Shown piece by piece: positions 6,322 through 15,216 of a DNA stretch of 20,128 bases. The DNA lies in the NCBI GenBank assembly GCA_023391725.1, contig JAEWAH010000068.1, positions 1 through 20,128 of the forward strand, in the 5' to 3' direction. Position numbers and translations under genes: made by a program. Position 1 is the stretch's first letter. Each line of letters starts with the position of its first letter. Below the pieces are notes generated by a model. That model searched no databases and was not told the origin of the DNA. It saw only the letters and a program-made list of their open reading frames with translations. The DNA is from Bacillota bacterium. Its GTDB lineage: Bacteria; Bacillota; Clostridia; Christensenellales; Aristaeellaceae.

Positions 6322-7571
6322 TCACGCTGCATCCAGGCCGCCTGAAGGGCACGCTGGCGGTTCCTCCGTCGAAGTCCATCGCCCACCGGGCGCTGATCTG
6401 CGCCGCTTTAGCCAAAGGAGAAAGCGTAGTCTCCCCCGTGGACGATTCGGATGACATGCGGGCCACGACCCAGTGCATGCAGGCACTGGGAGCGGATATT
6501 TCTAGGGAGGGCAAGACCCTTCGAATCAAAGGGAAAGCTCATACGCCTGCGGCCCAGCCTGAAATGGACAGCCTGGAATCCGGCTCCACTTTGCGGTTTT
6601 TGATACCCTTGTCCCTGGTTCTTTCAGAAGGCGGAAGGTTCTTCACGAAGGGCCGTCTGGGGGATCGACCCTTGGGGCCTTACGAGGTGGCGTTTGCAAA
6701 GCAAGGGATTACTTTTGAGAAGGCTCCAGGCAGCATTCGCGTAAGCGGGAAACTGGCTCCTGGGCAGTTTGAACTGCCGGGGGACGTATCCTCTCAGTTT
6801 GTGACGGGGTTGCTGCTTTCCCTGCCGCTGCTTGATGGCGATTCCGAAATTATTCTCACTACGCCCCCGGAGTCGGAAGGGTACATCGACCTGACGATCC
6901 AGACCATGGCGGACTTTGGCGTACATGTGAGAAGGCCCTCCCGCCAATGGTTTGAGATCCCCGGCGGGCAAAGCTATCAAGCCGGGAACTATCAGGTGGA
7001 GGGAGACTACTCCCAGGCGGCGGTGCTGCTGTGCGCGAATGCCTTGGGTAGCGGGATTGCTTTGAAGGGGCTTAGGGAAGATTCCCTTCAAGGTGATAGA
7101 GCTGTGATGGAACTGCTGACCAGAATGGGAGCAAGGCTTATTCGGGAAGGGGATGCCCTTTCCATTGCAGGCGGTGCGTTAAAAGGCATTGTCATCGACG
7201 GCGGCGCATTCCCAGATATCCTGCCCATGATGGCACTTACATGCTGCCTGGCAAAGGGCGAAAGCCGCATCGAGAACGCCGGGCGGCTGCGACTCAAGGA
7301 ATGCGACCGGCTTGCCGCCACCGTGGAAGACTTATCGAAGCTAGGTGCGGACATCCGGGCCGAGGGGGACGCGATGGTCATCCATGGCCGGGAGAGCCTT
7401 CAAGGCGGTGTCAGCGTGGACAGCCATAACGACCACCGCATGGCCATGATGCTTTCCATCTCCGCGCTTTATTGCCGGGAACCCATTCAATTGACAGATC
7501 CCGGCTGCGTGGCAAAGTCCTGGCCGGGGTACTGGGAAGACTATATTTCGCTGGGAGGGCGCGTAAAATGA
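6309..7571 (+). CDS. aroA: 5-enolpyruvylshikimate-3-phosphate synthase
   Basis: Transfers the enolpyruvyl group of PEP to shikimate-3-phosphate. Product of 420 residues, two-domain inverted-barrel family. It shows VPPSKSIAHR (18-27; substrate-binding K22, S23, R27), SGSTLRFL, the KECDR signature (a variant of KESDR), HNDHRMAM and the C-terminal KSWPGYWEDY. The start is a GTG at 6309 inside the end of aroB, with AAAGGGG just upstream; the later ATG at 6316 is out of frame. Its TGA overlaps the aroC ATG (ATGA), a tightly coupled junction. Its substrate needs shikimate kinase, which is not in this operon. Confidence 0.95.
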   Translation: MADVITLHPGRLKGTLAVPPSKSIAHRALICAALAKGESVVSPVDDSDDMRATTQCMQALGADISREGKTLRIKGKAHTPAAQPEMDSLESGSTLRFLIPLSLVLSEGGRFFTKGRLGDRPLGPYEVAFAKQGITFEKAPGSIRVSGKLAPGQFELPGDVSSQFVTGLLLSLPLLDGDSEIILTTPPESEGYIDLTIQTMADFGVHVRRPSRQWFEIPGGQSYQAGNYQVEGDYSQAAVLLCANALGSGIALKGLREDSLQGDRAVMELLTRMGARLIREGDALSIAGGALKGIVIDGGAFPDILPMMALTCCLAKGESRIENAGRLRLKECDRLAATVEDLSKLGADIRAEGDAMVIHGRESLQGGVSVDSHNDHRMAMMLSISALYCREPIQLTDPGCVAKSWPGYWEDYISLGGRVK

Positions 7572-8665
7572 GCAGCAGCTACGGAAACTTTTTGAAGCTT
7601 TCTCTCTTTGGGGAATCCCACGGCGTGGGCCTGGGCATCGTGATGGACGGTCTGCCGCCGGGACTCCAATTGGACTTTTCTGAAATCGCCTTGGAGATGG
7701 CCCGAAGGGCCCCCGGCCGCACGGACCTTTCTACTCCCCGCCGGGAGGAGGATTTGCCGGAAATTCTCTCGGGGCTTTACGGGGGCAAGACGACCGGCGC
7801 GCCGTTGGCGGCCGTTATCCGCAGCCGCGACACCCGCTCCCAGGACTATGGCGAGATTTTGGATAAGCCCCGCCCCGGCCACGCGGACTACACGGGCTTT
7901 GTGCGCTATCAGGGCTTTGGCGACCACCGGGGAGGCGGCCATTTTTCCGGGCGGCTCACCGCGCCCATTGTGTTCGCCGGGGCAATCTGCAAGCAGTGGC
8001 TCAACCAAAACGGCATCAGCGTCTACGCCCACATCCAGCGGTTGGCGGGCATTCAGGACCATAGCTTCCTGGATGAGCCGGTGACGGAAGATGTATTGAC
8101 GGCCCTGCGCCATGAGACGCTGCCGCTTTTGAATCCCTCTTTGCGGGAGCAAATAACCCAAGCAATCCTTTCCGCCAAGGAGGAACAAGATTCCGTGGGT
8201 GGGATCGTGGAATGCATGGTTACGGGGATCCCCGCTGGGATGGGCGCGCCCTTTTTCGACGCGGCGGAAGCCACGCTTTCCCATCTCATGTTCTCCATCC
8301 CCGCGGTGAAGGGCGTTTCCTTTGGCGCGGGCTTCCCCATGGCAGACATGCGGGGCTCTACCTGCAACGATCCCTTTTATTATGATGAATCCGGCGCAGT
8401 GCGCACAAAGACCGATAATTGCGGCGGCATCCTGGGCGGCATCACCACCGGCATGCCCATCGTTTTCCGATGCGCCTTCAGGCCTACTTCCTCTATAAGC
8501 CGGGAGCAGGAAACCATCTCCCTGAAAGAGAAAAAGAATACCACCCTTCAAATCGTGGGCCGGCACGATCCCTGTATCGTCCCCCGGGCGCTGCCCGTGG
8601 TGGAGGCCATGGCCGCCATCGGCCTGTGCGAGATGTGGAAGGAGCACAACACATGCCGGATTTGA
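7568..8665 (+). CDS. aroC: Chorismate synthase
   Basis: Removes phosphate from EPSP to give chorismate, using reduced FMN. Product of 365 residues. The reading frame stays open upstream into aroA, but the ATG at 7568 is the clear start: it has GGGAGGG at 7553-7559, begins the conserved N terminus SSSYGNFLKLSLFGESHG (catalytic H18) and overlaps the aroA stop by 4 bases. Other signatures are RPGHADY, GGGHFSGRLTAP, EEQDSVGGIVEC, NCGGILGGITTGMPI and RHDPCIVPRALPVVEAM. It overlaps pheA by 13 bases. Confidence 0.96.
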   Translation: MSSSYGNFLKLSLFGESHGVGLGIVMDGLPPGLQLDFSEIALEMARRAPGRTDLSTPRREEDLPEILSGLYGGKTTGAPLAAVIRSRDTRSQDYGEILDKPRPGHADYTGFVRYQGFGDHRGGGHFSGRLTAPIVFAGAICKQWLNQNGISVYAHIQRLAGIQDHSFLDEPVTEDVLTALRHETLPLLNPSLREQITQAILSAKEEQDSVGGIVECMVTGIPAGMGAPFFDAAEATLSHLMFSIPAVKGVSFGAGFPMADMRGSTCNDPFYYDESGAVRTKTDNCGGILGGITTGMPIVFRCAFRPTSSISREQETISLKEKKNTTLQIVGRHDPCIVPRALPVVEAMAAIGLCEMWKEHNTCRI

Positions 8666-9483
8666 TCGGCGTCATCGCCTTCCCCGGCACGGAAGGCTCC
8701 TTTACCCAGCAGGCTGCCGTTTCCTTTTTCGGAGAGGACAAGCGATACCGTCCTTACGAGACATTTGGCGGTGTGCTGGCCGCTCTTATAAGCGGGGGTG
8801 CCGATTACGCGGTGCTGCCCATTGAAAACTCCTCCGCCGGGGGCGTGCTGGAAACATACGATTTGCTGCTAAAGCATGAGCTGCACATCGTAGGCGAGCA
8901 GGTGGCGGCAGTGGCCCACCATCTGCTGACGGTTCCGGGGAGTACCATCAAAACCATCCGGGAGGTTCATTCCCATCCCCAGGCGCTGGAACAATGCCGG
9001 GGGTTCTTTACCGCCCATCCGAGCATCGTCGCGGTGCCCTCTTTGAACACCGCACTCAGCGCCAAGAGCGTCCAGGAGTGGGGCGATAAATCCAAAGCCG
9101 CCATTGCCGGAAGCCTGGCTGCCCAGCTGTATGGTTTAGAGGTCCTTCAGGAAAACATCCACGACAATCCCTACAATACCACTCGCTTCGTGGTAGTTAG
9201 CCGGGAGCCTGAATCCCTGCGCACGCCTGACAAGGCTACCGTCACCTTCCTGGTGGCCAATCAGGTGGGCTCCCTGGCGATGCTTCTCACTTGCTTTGCC
9301 GAGCATGGGGTGAACCTGAGCAAGATCGAGTCCCGGCCTATCCCTGGCCGTTCTTGGGAATACTTCTTCTTTGCAGATTTTGAGGGTGCCATGGACGAGG
9401 CGGAATTGAACCGCGCGCTAGAAGCGGCGTCAAGCTGCTCCCGGGAGCTTCGGCTGATGGGCCGTTACGCCAAGGCGAGATAA
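8653..9483 (+). CDS. pheA: Prephenate dehydratase with ACT domain
   Basis: Decarboxylates and dehydrates prephenate to phenylpyruvate, the committed step to Phe. Product of 276 residues, a monofunctional enzyme without a fused chorismate mutase. The catalytic domain (1-180) has PGTEGSFTQQA, PIENSSAGGV and the TTRF motif (176-179) needed for activity. The ACT domain (about 195-272) contains ESRP (226-229), part of the Phe-binding site that gives feedback inhibition. The start at 8653 has GGAAGGAG at 8638-8645; the frame is open upstream but only as a shadow of aroC. It overlaps the aroC end by 13 bases. Confidence 0.95.
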   Translation: MPDLIGVIAFPGTEGSFTQQAAVSFFGEDKRYRPYETFGGVLAALISGGADYAVLPIENSSAGGVLETYDLLLKHELHIVGEQVAAVAHHLLTVPGSTIKTIREVHSHPQALEQCRGFFTAHPSIVAVPSLNTALSAKSVQEWGDKSKAAIAGSLAAQLYGLEVLQENIHDNPYNTTRFVVVSREPESLRTPDKATVTFLVANQVGSLAMLLTCFAEHGVNLSKIESRPIPGRSWEYFFFADFEGAMDEAELNRALEAASSCSRELRLMGRYAKAR

Positions 9484-9496
9484 GGGAGGATTTTTC

Positions 9497-10309
9497 TTGC
9501 GATTATTCGGCCTCATCGGGGAAAAGCTGGGCCATAGCCTTTCGGAGCCCATCCACCAACGGCTGTTTGAGCTGCTTCAAATACCCGCCGCCTACAAGTT
9601 GATGGAGATCCCCCGGGAGCGTGTTTCGGGCGTGGTGGACGCTATCCGGCTTTTGTCCCTGGACGGGATCAACATCACCATCCCCTACAAGGAGGCCCTT
9701 CTGCCCCAGCTGGACGAGATCGACGCTTCCGCAAAACCCTTGGGGGCCGTGAACACAGTGAAGAACGACGGGGGCAAGCTTACCGGTTACAATACCGACG
9801 TGCACGGGATCAAAGCCATGCTAGGCTTTCACGGCATCGACCCCAAAGGGGGTGCAGCGGTCATCCTTGGCAGCGGCGGCGCAGCCAAGGCCGCCATGCA
9901 GGCGCTTTTTGAGCTGGGCGTGCAGGAGATCTTCGTTGTCAGCCGCAGTCCGGAGGGAAAAGCATCGCCTGTGCCCAATGCCAGGTTTATCAGTTATGAA
10001 GAGCTGCACGACGTTTCCGGCGCACTACTGCTCAACGCGACACCGGTGGGCATGTGGCCCCATGGGGACGCCTGTCCCGTATCCGAAGATATCGTGGCGC
10101 GTTTTTCTGCCATCGCGGATACCATCTACAACCCCTGGGAGACGCAGCTTCTCGCCATGGCCCGGCGCCAGAACAAGCCTTGCTGCAACGGGCTGTACAT
10201 GCTGGTGGCGCAGGCCATGCGGGCGGAGGAGATTTTTTTGGACAGGGCTATCCCTGCGGAGATCACCTTGACTATTTATCGTGAACTCAGCCAACGCTTG
10301 AATCCTTGA
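9497..10309 (+). CDS. aroE: Shikimate dehydrogenase
   Basis: Reduces 3-dehydroshikimate to shikimate, normally with NADPH. Product of 270 residues, usual length. Substrate-binding motifs are GHSLSEPIHQ (12-21; Glu where most enzymes have Pro), NITIPYK with catalytic K65, GAVNT and GYNTD with catalytic D101. The nucleotide-binding loop is GSGGAAKA (125-132), followed by NATPVGM and YNPWET. The start is a TTG at 9497 with GGGAGGA at 9484-9490 and 6 bases between; no ATG competes. The pathway order is not kept: aroE and aroQ lie after pheA. Confidence 0.95.
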   Translation: MRLFGLIGEKLGHSLSEPIHQRLFELLQIPAAYKLMEIPRERVSGVVDAIRLLSLDGINITIPYKEALLPQLDEIDASAKPLGAVNTVKNDGGKLTGYNTDVHGIKAMLGFHGIDPKGGAAVILGSGGAAKAAMQALFELGVQEIFVVSRSPEGKASPVPNARFISYEELHDVSGALLLNATPVGMWPHGDACPVSEDIVARFSAIADTIYNPWETQLLAMARRQNKPCCNGLYMLVAQAMRAEEIFLDRAIPAEITLTIYRELSQRLNP

Positions 10310-10321
10310 GGAGGCTACACT

Positions 10322-10768
10322 ATGCGCATTCTTTTACTCAACGGGCCTAACATCAACCTGACCGGCCTTCGGGAGCCAGGCGTTTACGGCACACAAAGCT
10401 ATGAATCCATCTGCGCGTACCTGAAAGAGGAGGCGCAGAAGCGGGATATCGACCTGGACATCCGCCAGAGCAATCACGAGGGTATCCTCATCGACTGGGT
10501 GCAGGAAGCGTTCCTGAAAAAGTATCAGGGGATCATCCTGAACCCCGGCGCTTATACCCACTACAGCTATGCCCTTCACGACGCTTTGAAGTCTGTCGCC
10601 CTGCCCGCGGTGGAGGTGCACCTATCCAACATCCACGCCCGGGAGGAATTCCGGCAAAGATCCGTCACGGCCCCGGCATGTTTGGGGCAGATCAGCGGCT
10701 TTGGCCCGCATGGCTATGTGCTGGCTATGGACGCGCTGCTAAAACATGAAAAGGAGAGCCGTTCATGA
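10322..10768 (+). CDS. aroQ: 3-dehydroquinate dehydratase, type II
   Basis: Dehydrates 3-dehydroquinate to 3-dehydroshikimate. At 148 residues with NGPNINLTGLREPGVYG, catalytic Tyr22, SNHEGILIDW, NPGAYTHYSYALHDAL and EVHLSNIHAREEFR, it is the flavodoxin-like dodecameric type II enzyme, unrelated to type I (AroD). GAGGAGG lies just before the ATG. Its stop overlaps the tyrA start by 4 bases (ATGA). Confidence 0.96.
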   Translation: MRILLLNGPNINLTGLREPGVYGTQSYESICAYLKEEAQKRDIDLDIRQSNHEGILIDWVQEAFLKKYQGIILNPGAYTHYSYALHDALKSVALPAVEVHLSNIHAREEFRQRSVTAPACLGQISGFGPHGYVLAMDALLKHEKESRS

Positions 10769-11604
10769 AAATCGTCCTTGCGGGACTTGGCGTCATTGGC
10801 GGCTCCTTTGCCATGGCCTTGAAAAAAGCAGGTTATGAGACGGTATACGGCATCGACACGGACGCGGCCACCCTTGAAAAAGCCCAATCCCAGGGCCTTA
10901 TTTTGGCGGGGGACGTGGATGGCACTGCCCTTTTGCGGGAAGCGGATCTGACTATTGTGAGCATCTATCCCCACAGCGTGCCCGGGTTTCTATCCGCGCA
11001 TCGGCAGGACTTCAAACCCGGCAGCGTGATTACCGACGCCACCGGCGTAAAAAGCGAGCTGGCCGCAAAGCTGGATGGGCTATTGCCCGATCATGTGGAC
11101 TTCGTCCTCGGGCATCCCATGGCTGGCCGGGAGAAGATGGGTTTTGATTTCGCCTCCGACGCGGTATTCAAAGGCGCCAATTATATCCTCACTCCCTTAC
11201 CCCGCAACAGCGAAAAGAGCATGCGAATGGTGGAGGCCCTGGCGCTTCAATTGGGTTTCAAGCGCGTGCGCCGCGTTTCGCCCCAGGAGCATGATGAGCT
11301 TATCGCCCATGTATCCCAGCTTCCCCATGCTATGGCCGTGGCGCTCATCAACAGCGACAGGCCGGACCGGGCTACAGGGCAGTTCATCGGCGACAGCTAT
11401 CGCGATCTCACGCGCATCGCCCGGATCAATGCCACGCTCTGGAGTGAGCTCTTTCTTTCCAACCGTGAATTTCTCCTGGAAGCCATCGAGGACTTCACCA
11501 CCCAAATGACGCTCATCCAAAACGCCCTGCGCCGCGGCGATAAGGACGCCCTCATCAAACTCTTCGAACAGTCCACCGCCCGCCGCGAGAAGCTGGACGG
11601 GTGA
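10765..11604 (+). CDS. tyrA: Prephenate dehydrogenase
   Basis: Oxidatively decarboxylates prephenate to 4-hydroxyphenylpyruvate, the committed step to Tyr, with NAD(P)+. Product of 279 residues. The nucleotide-binding GLGVIGGS lies at 7-14, then GHPMAGREKMGFDFA, HVSQLPHAMAV and the helical dimerisation domain (GDSYRDLTRIARIN). There is no C-terminal ACT domain, so feedback by Tyr may act mainly on AroF or through the leader; this is inference. AAAAGGAGAG precedes the ATG inside aroQ. It is the last gene of the operon. Arogenate as substrate cannot be excluded by eye. Confidence 0.93.
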   Translation: MKIVLAGLGVIGGSFAMALKKAGYETVYGIDTDAATLEKAQSQGLILAGDVDGTALLREADLTIVSIYPHSVPGFLSAHRQDFKPGSVITDATGVKSELAAKLDGLLPDHVDFVLGHPMAGREKMGFDFASDAVFKGANYILTPLPRNSEKSMRMVEALALQLGFKRVRRVSPQEHDELIAHVSQLPHAMAVALINSDRPDRATGQFIGDSYRDLTRIARINATLWSELFLSNREFLLEAIEDFTTQMTLIQNALRRGDKDALIKLFEQSTARREKLDG

Positions 11605-11631
11605 CGAGGACGAGGAGAGGCATAGAAATAA

Positions 11632-11669
11632 GCGAGAGGACCTCCTTTTGAAAAAGGAGGTCCTCTCGC
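11632..11669. terminator. Perfect long hairpin between convergent tyrA and nspC
   Basis: Bases 11632-11649 and 11652-11669 are perfect inverted repeats (18 bp, central GA). The hairpin sits 27 bases after tyrA and 37 bases past the end of the leftward nspC. The minus-strand side continues TTATTTCTA, which favours a terminator for the polyamine operon. The + side lacks a T-run, but so strong a stem may stop both transcripts. Confidence 0.65.
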
Positions 11670-11706
11670 GCTCTCTCCAGGAAAACTTTATGGGAGGAAA
11701 TATTTT

Positions 11707-12843
11707 TCAGGACAACCTGGTCTTAAAATCTTCATACCCGAACTGCCGCACGGTTTCGATTTGGCCGTCCGTGCGCCAGAGCAGGATATCCGGCAGGTTC
11801 ATGCCGTTGAAAGTGTTGTTCTTCACCATGGTGTAGATGGCCATATCGCCAAAGGCCAGCTTGTCACCAACTTGAAGCGGCGTATCGAAGGAATAGTCGC
11901 CGATCACGTCTCCGGCAAGGCAGGTAGGTCCCCCAAGGCGGAAGGTGTGGGCCTTTTCGCCTGGAAGCCCGGCGTCCAAAAGGGGCGGGCGGTAGGGCAT
12001 TTCAATTACGTCCGGCATGTGGCAGGCCGCGGAGGTGTCCAGGATGGCGATGGGCAGGGTGTTGTATACCACGTCCATCACCGTGGCGATAAGGTAACCG
12101 GCATTCAGCGCAACCGCCTCCCCTGGTTCCAGGTAAACAGTCACGCCGTAGCGGGCGGAAAAATCCTTCACCAGGCGGATAAGCCGGGGAATGTCGTAGC
12201 CGGGCCGTGTGATGTGATGGCCGCCGCCGAAATTCACCCATTTCATTTGGGGCAGGAATTCCCCAAACTGTTTTTCGACCGCATCCAGTGTTTCTTCCAA
12301 GGCGTCGGCGTCCTGTTCGCACAGACAGTGGAAATGCAGGCCCTCGATGCCGTTAAGCAGGTCGGGCCGGAAATGATCTCTTGTAACGCCCAGCCGGGAG
12401 CCGGGAGCGCAGGGATCATAGATGCCGTGCTCCTGGGTGGAGTGGCAGGGATTGACCCGGATGCCACAGGAAGCTCCGGCCGTGAGTGCCCTGGAGCCGA
12501 AACGCTCCCATTGGGAAAAGGAATTGAACACGATGTGCCCGCACAGGGCCAGCACGTCGTCATAAGAATCCTCCGAAAAGGCGGGGGAGAAGATGTGCGT
12601 TTCCCCGCCGAAGGCTTCATGCCCCAGCCGCGCTTCGTGGATGCCGCTGGCGGTGGTGCCCTTCAAATATTGCCCGATGAGTGGGTACACCCTGAACATG
12701 GAGAAGGCCTTCTGTGCCAATAAAATGCGGCAGCCGCTTTCCTCCTGCACGCTTTTTAAAACGCGCAGGTTTGCCAGGAGACCTTCTTCGTCAATCAGGT
12801 AGCAGGGGGTTTTAAGTTTTGAAAGCTCCGGAAGCTTGCGCAT
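11707..12843 (-). CDS. nspC: Carboxynorspermidine/carboxyspermidine decarboxylase
   Basis: PLP enzyme of the alanine-racemase fold (fold type III) that removes the carboxyl group from carboxyspermidine or carboxynorspermidine to give spermidine or norspermidine. Product of 378 residues. Visible are N-terminal TPCYLIDE, the PLP lysine K45 (LLAQKAFSMF), SGIHEARLG, GLHFHCLCEQ, the phosphate-binding NFGGGHHI, LEPGEAV and the cysteine motif GGPTCLAGD. It starts one base after the stop of the dehydrogenase gene with only a weak ribosome binding site, so it is probably translationally coupled. The choice between carboxyspermidine and carboxynorspermidine as substrate cannot be read from the sequence; with putrescine made by the cluster, carboxyspermidine is more likely. 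Confidence 0.92.
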   Translation of the reverse strand: MRKLPELSKLKTPCYLIDEEGLLANLRVLKSVQEESGCRILLAQKAFSMFRVYPLIGQYLKGTTASGIHEARLGHEAFGGETHIFSPAFSEDSYDDVLALCGHIVFNSFSQWERFGSRALTAGASCGIRVNPCHSTQEHGIYDPCAPGSRLGVTRDHFRPDLLNGIEGLHFHCLCEQDADALEETLDAVEKQFGEFLPQMKWVNFGGGHHITRPGYDIPRLIRLVKDFSARYGVTVYLEPGEAVALNAGYLIATVMDVVYNTLPIAILDTSAACHMPDVIEMPYRPPLLDAGLPGEKAHTFRLGGPTCLAGDVIGDYSFDTPLQVGDKLAFGDMAIYTMVKNNTFNGMNLPDILLWRTDGQIETVRQFGYEDFKTRLS

Positions 12844-12844
12844 C

Positions 12845-14044
<1,200 letters not shown>

Positions 14045-14089
14045 GGTGTGGTCCTCCTTATGTACTGGGATTGCCGTTATTTAAAGAGT

Positions 14090-14146
14090 TTCGCGTCTGC
14101 GGACGCGACCAAAGGGCTTTCCGGTCGCCCTTTGGAAACCTTCGGG
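14090..14146 (+). repeat. Double-hairpin intergenic repeat, copy 3 (variant second stem)
   Basis: The first stem is a perfect 7 bp (TCGCGTC 14091-14097 with GACGCGA 14102-14108). The second stem differs in sequence from the other copies but still pairs perfectly over 9 bp (CCAAAGGGC 14109-14117 with GCCCTTTGG 14127-14135). The tail keeps ACCTTCGG. Both arms have changed together, which suggests that the fold matters. Confidence 0.75.
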
Positions 14147-14185
14147 CAGCTCCTTGTATGATTGACGTCTGGCGTGAGGAAGGGC

Positions 14186-14235
14186 TTCGCGTCTGCGGAC
14201 GCGACCAGGGCGACCTAACGCCCTGGACCTTCGGA
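14186..14235 (+). repeat. Double-hairpin intergenic repeat, copy 4
   Basis: The first stem is TCGCGTC (14187-14193) with GACGCGA (14198-14204), and the second is CCAGGGCG (14205-14212) with CGCCCTGG (14219-14226), followed by ACCTTCGGA. It lies about 100 bases from copy 3 in the same orientation. Confidence 0.8.
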
Positions 14236-14293
14236 GGCATCTCCCTATATGAGCTTAATATAATGCATTCGGCTAAGCAACCCATCCTTATAT

Positions 14294-14357
14294 CTTTGCC
14301 TAGCAAAGGGATTCTCAAGGGACTTGTCCCTTGAGCGGGGTCCAGGGGCAGAGCCCC
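14294..14357. repeat. Cluster of three perfect hairpins downstream of speB
   Basis: Three consecutive inverted repeats are seen: CTTTGC/GCAAAG (14294-14308), a 10-bp CTCAAGGGAC/GTCCCTTGAG with a TT loop (14314-14335) and GGGGC/GCCCC (14345-14357). They start 5 bases past the speB stop on the minus strand. No T-run follows on either side, so they look more like a palindromic repeat or an RNA-stabilising 3' structure than a terminator. Confidence 0.6.
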
Positions 14358-14361
14358 CGGG

Positions 14362-15216
14362 TCACAGTACCGCCAGAAGCAGTTCCCTCAGCACCTTCAA
14401 TGCGGTGGCGGTGGAAGCGCCGCTGGGGTCATAGGGGGGTGAGAGTTCGGTAAGGTCGCAGGCGACCACGTTAGCGCCCTTGAGGCTGCAAATAGCGTTA
14501 AGCAAGTCCATAAAGGATACGCCGCCGGCTTCCGGCGTGCCAGTGCCGGGGAAGAGGGAGGGGTCCAGCACATCCAAATCGATGGTGACGTACAGAGGTT
14601 TACCGGATAACTGTTTGACGGTTTCGGCAAAGCCCTGCAAATCAAATTTTCGTTGGGTCACATGGCCCGGGGCCCACTGAAATTCCGGCCGGTCGCCGGA
14701 ACGGATACCGAACTGGAAGATGCGCCCGTCGCCCAGGATGTCCCAGCAGCGGCGCAGCACCGTGGCATGGGAGAGCGTTTCTCCCAAATAGTCTTCCCGC
14801 AAATCAGTGTGCGCGTCCATATGCAGGATGTGCAAATCGGGATATTTTTTTGCAGCGGCCCGAACGGCGCCCAAAGTCGTTAAATGCTCCCCGCCGATCA
14901 TGACGGGCATCTTGTTATCATGCAAAATGGCGGAGGCCTTTTCCTCGATCATGGACAGGACAGCCTGCACGTTCCCAAAGGGCAATTCAAGGTCGCCCCC
15001 ATCGAACACGCGTATATCGTTTAAGTCCCGGTCCTGATAGGGGCTGTATGTCTCCAAACCGTAGCTTTCTGCCCGCATCACCCGGCTAGCGAAGCGTGCG
15101 CCGGGGCGGTAGGAGGTGGTGCCGTCAAAGGGCGCGCCGAAAAGCACGGCCTGGGCTTCCTCATACCCGCTATCGCAGCCTAGGAAGGTGGACACGTTTT
15201 CAGTCCAGGTCGACAT
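14362..15216 (-). CDS. speB: Agmatinase (ureohydrolase family)
   Basis: Hydrolyses agmatine to putrescine and urea with a two-manganese centre. Product of 284 residues. Metal-ligand motifs are GGEH (H111), DAHTD (D134, H136, D138) and DLDVLDP (D213, D215), and PSLFPGTGTPEAGG follows. The frame is open upstream to 15609 but only as a shadow of speE. The start chosen is the ATG at 15216, with GGAGG 9 bases upstream. It overlaps the end of speE by 17 bases, so the two are coupled. Agmatine would come from the adjacent arginine decarboxylase. A related ureohydrolase specificity cannot be excluded, but the context favours agmatine. Confidence 0.93.
   Translation of the reverse strand: MSTWTENVSTFLGCDSGYEEAQAVLFGAPFDGTTSYRPGARFASRVMRAESYGLETYSPYQDRDLNDIRVFDGGDLELPFGNVQAVLSMIEEKASAILHDNKMPVMIGGEHLTTLGAVRAAAKKYPDLHILHMDAHTDLREDYLGETLSHATVLRRCWDILGDGRIFQFGIRSGDRPEFQWAPGHVTQRKFDLQGFAETVKQLSGKPLYVTIDLDVLDPSLFPGTGTPEAGGVSFMDLLNAICSLKGANVVACDLTELSPPYDPSGASTATALKVLRELLLAVL

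Larger units (their letters stand above)
14045..14361. other. 317-base intergenic region filled with repeats inside the polyamine cluster
   Basis: No credible gene is present. It holds the CASDH ribosome binding site (AAGGAGG near 14055), two double-hairpin repeats (from 14090 and 14186) and a run of three hairpins (14294-14357). No convincing promoter is visible on the minus strand, so CASDH and nspC may be read through from upstream. Confidence 0.7.

Noticed and set aside
8419..8652. Upstream extension of the pheA reading frame
   Set aside because: The frame is open but overlaps aroC, whose translation is strongly conserved. The ATG at 8653 has a good ribosome binding site and begins the family's N terminus.
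11761..12723. Long open frame opposite nspC
   Set aside because: It is antisense to a clear PLP decarboxylase, has no family motifs and arises from GC-rich codon bias. The long frames opposite CASDH (12836-13585), aroC (7541-8647) and speE (15116-16105) were rejected for the same reason.
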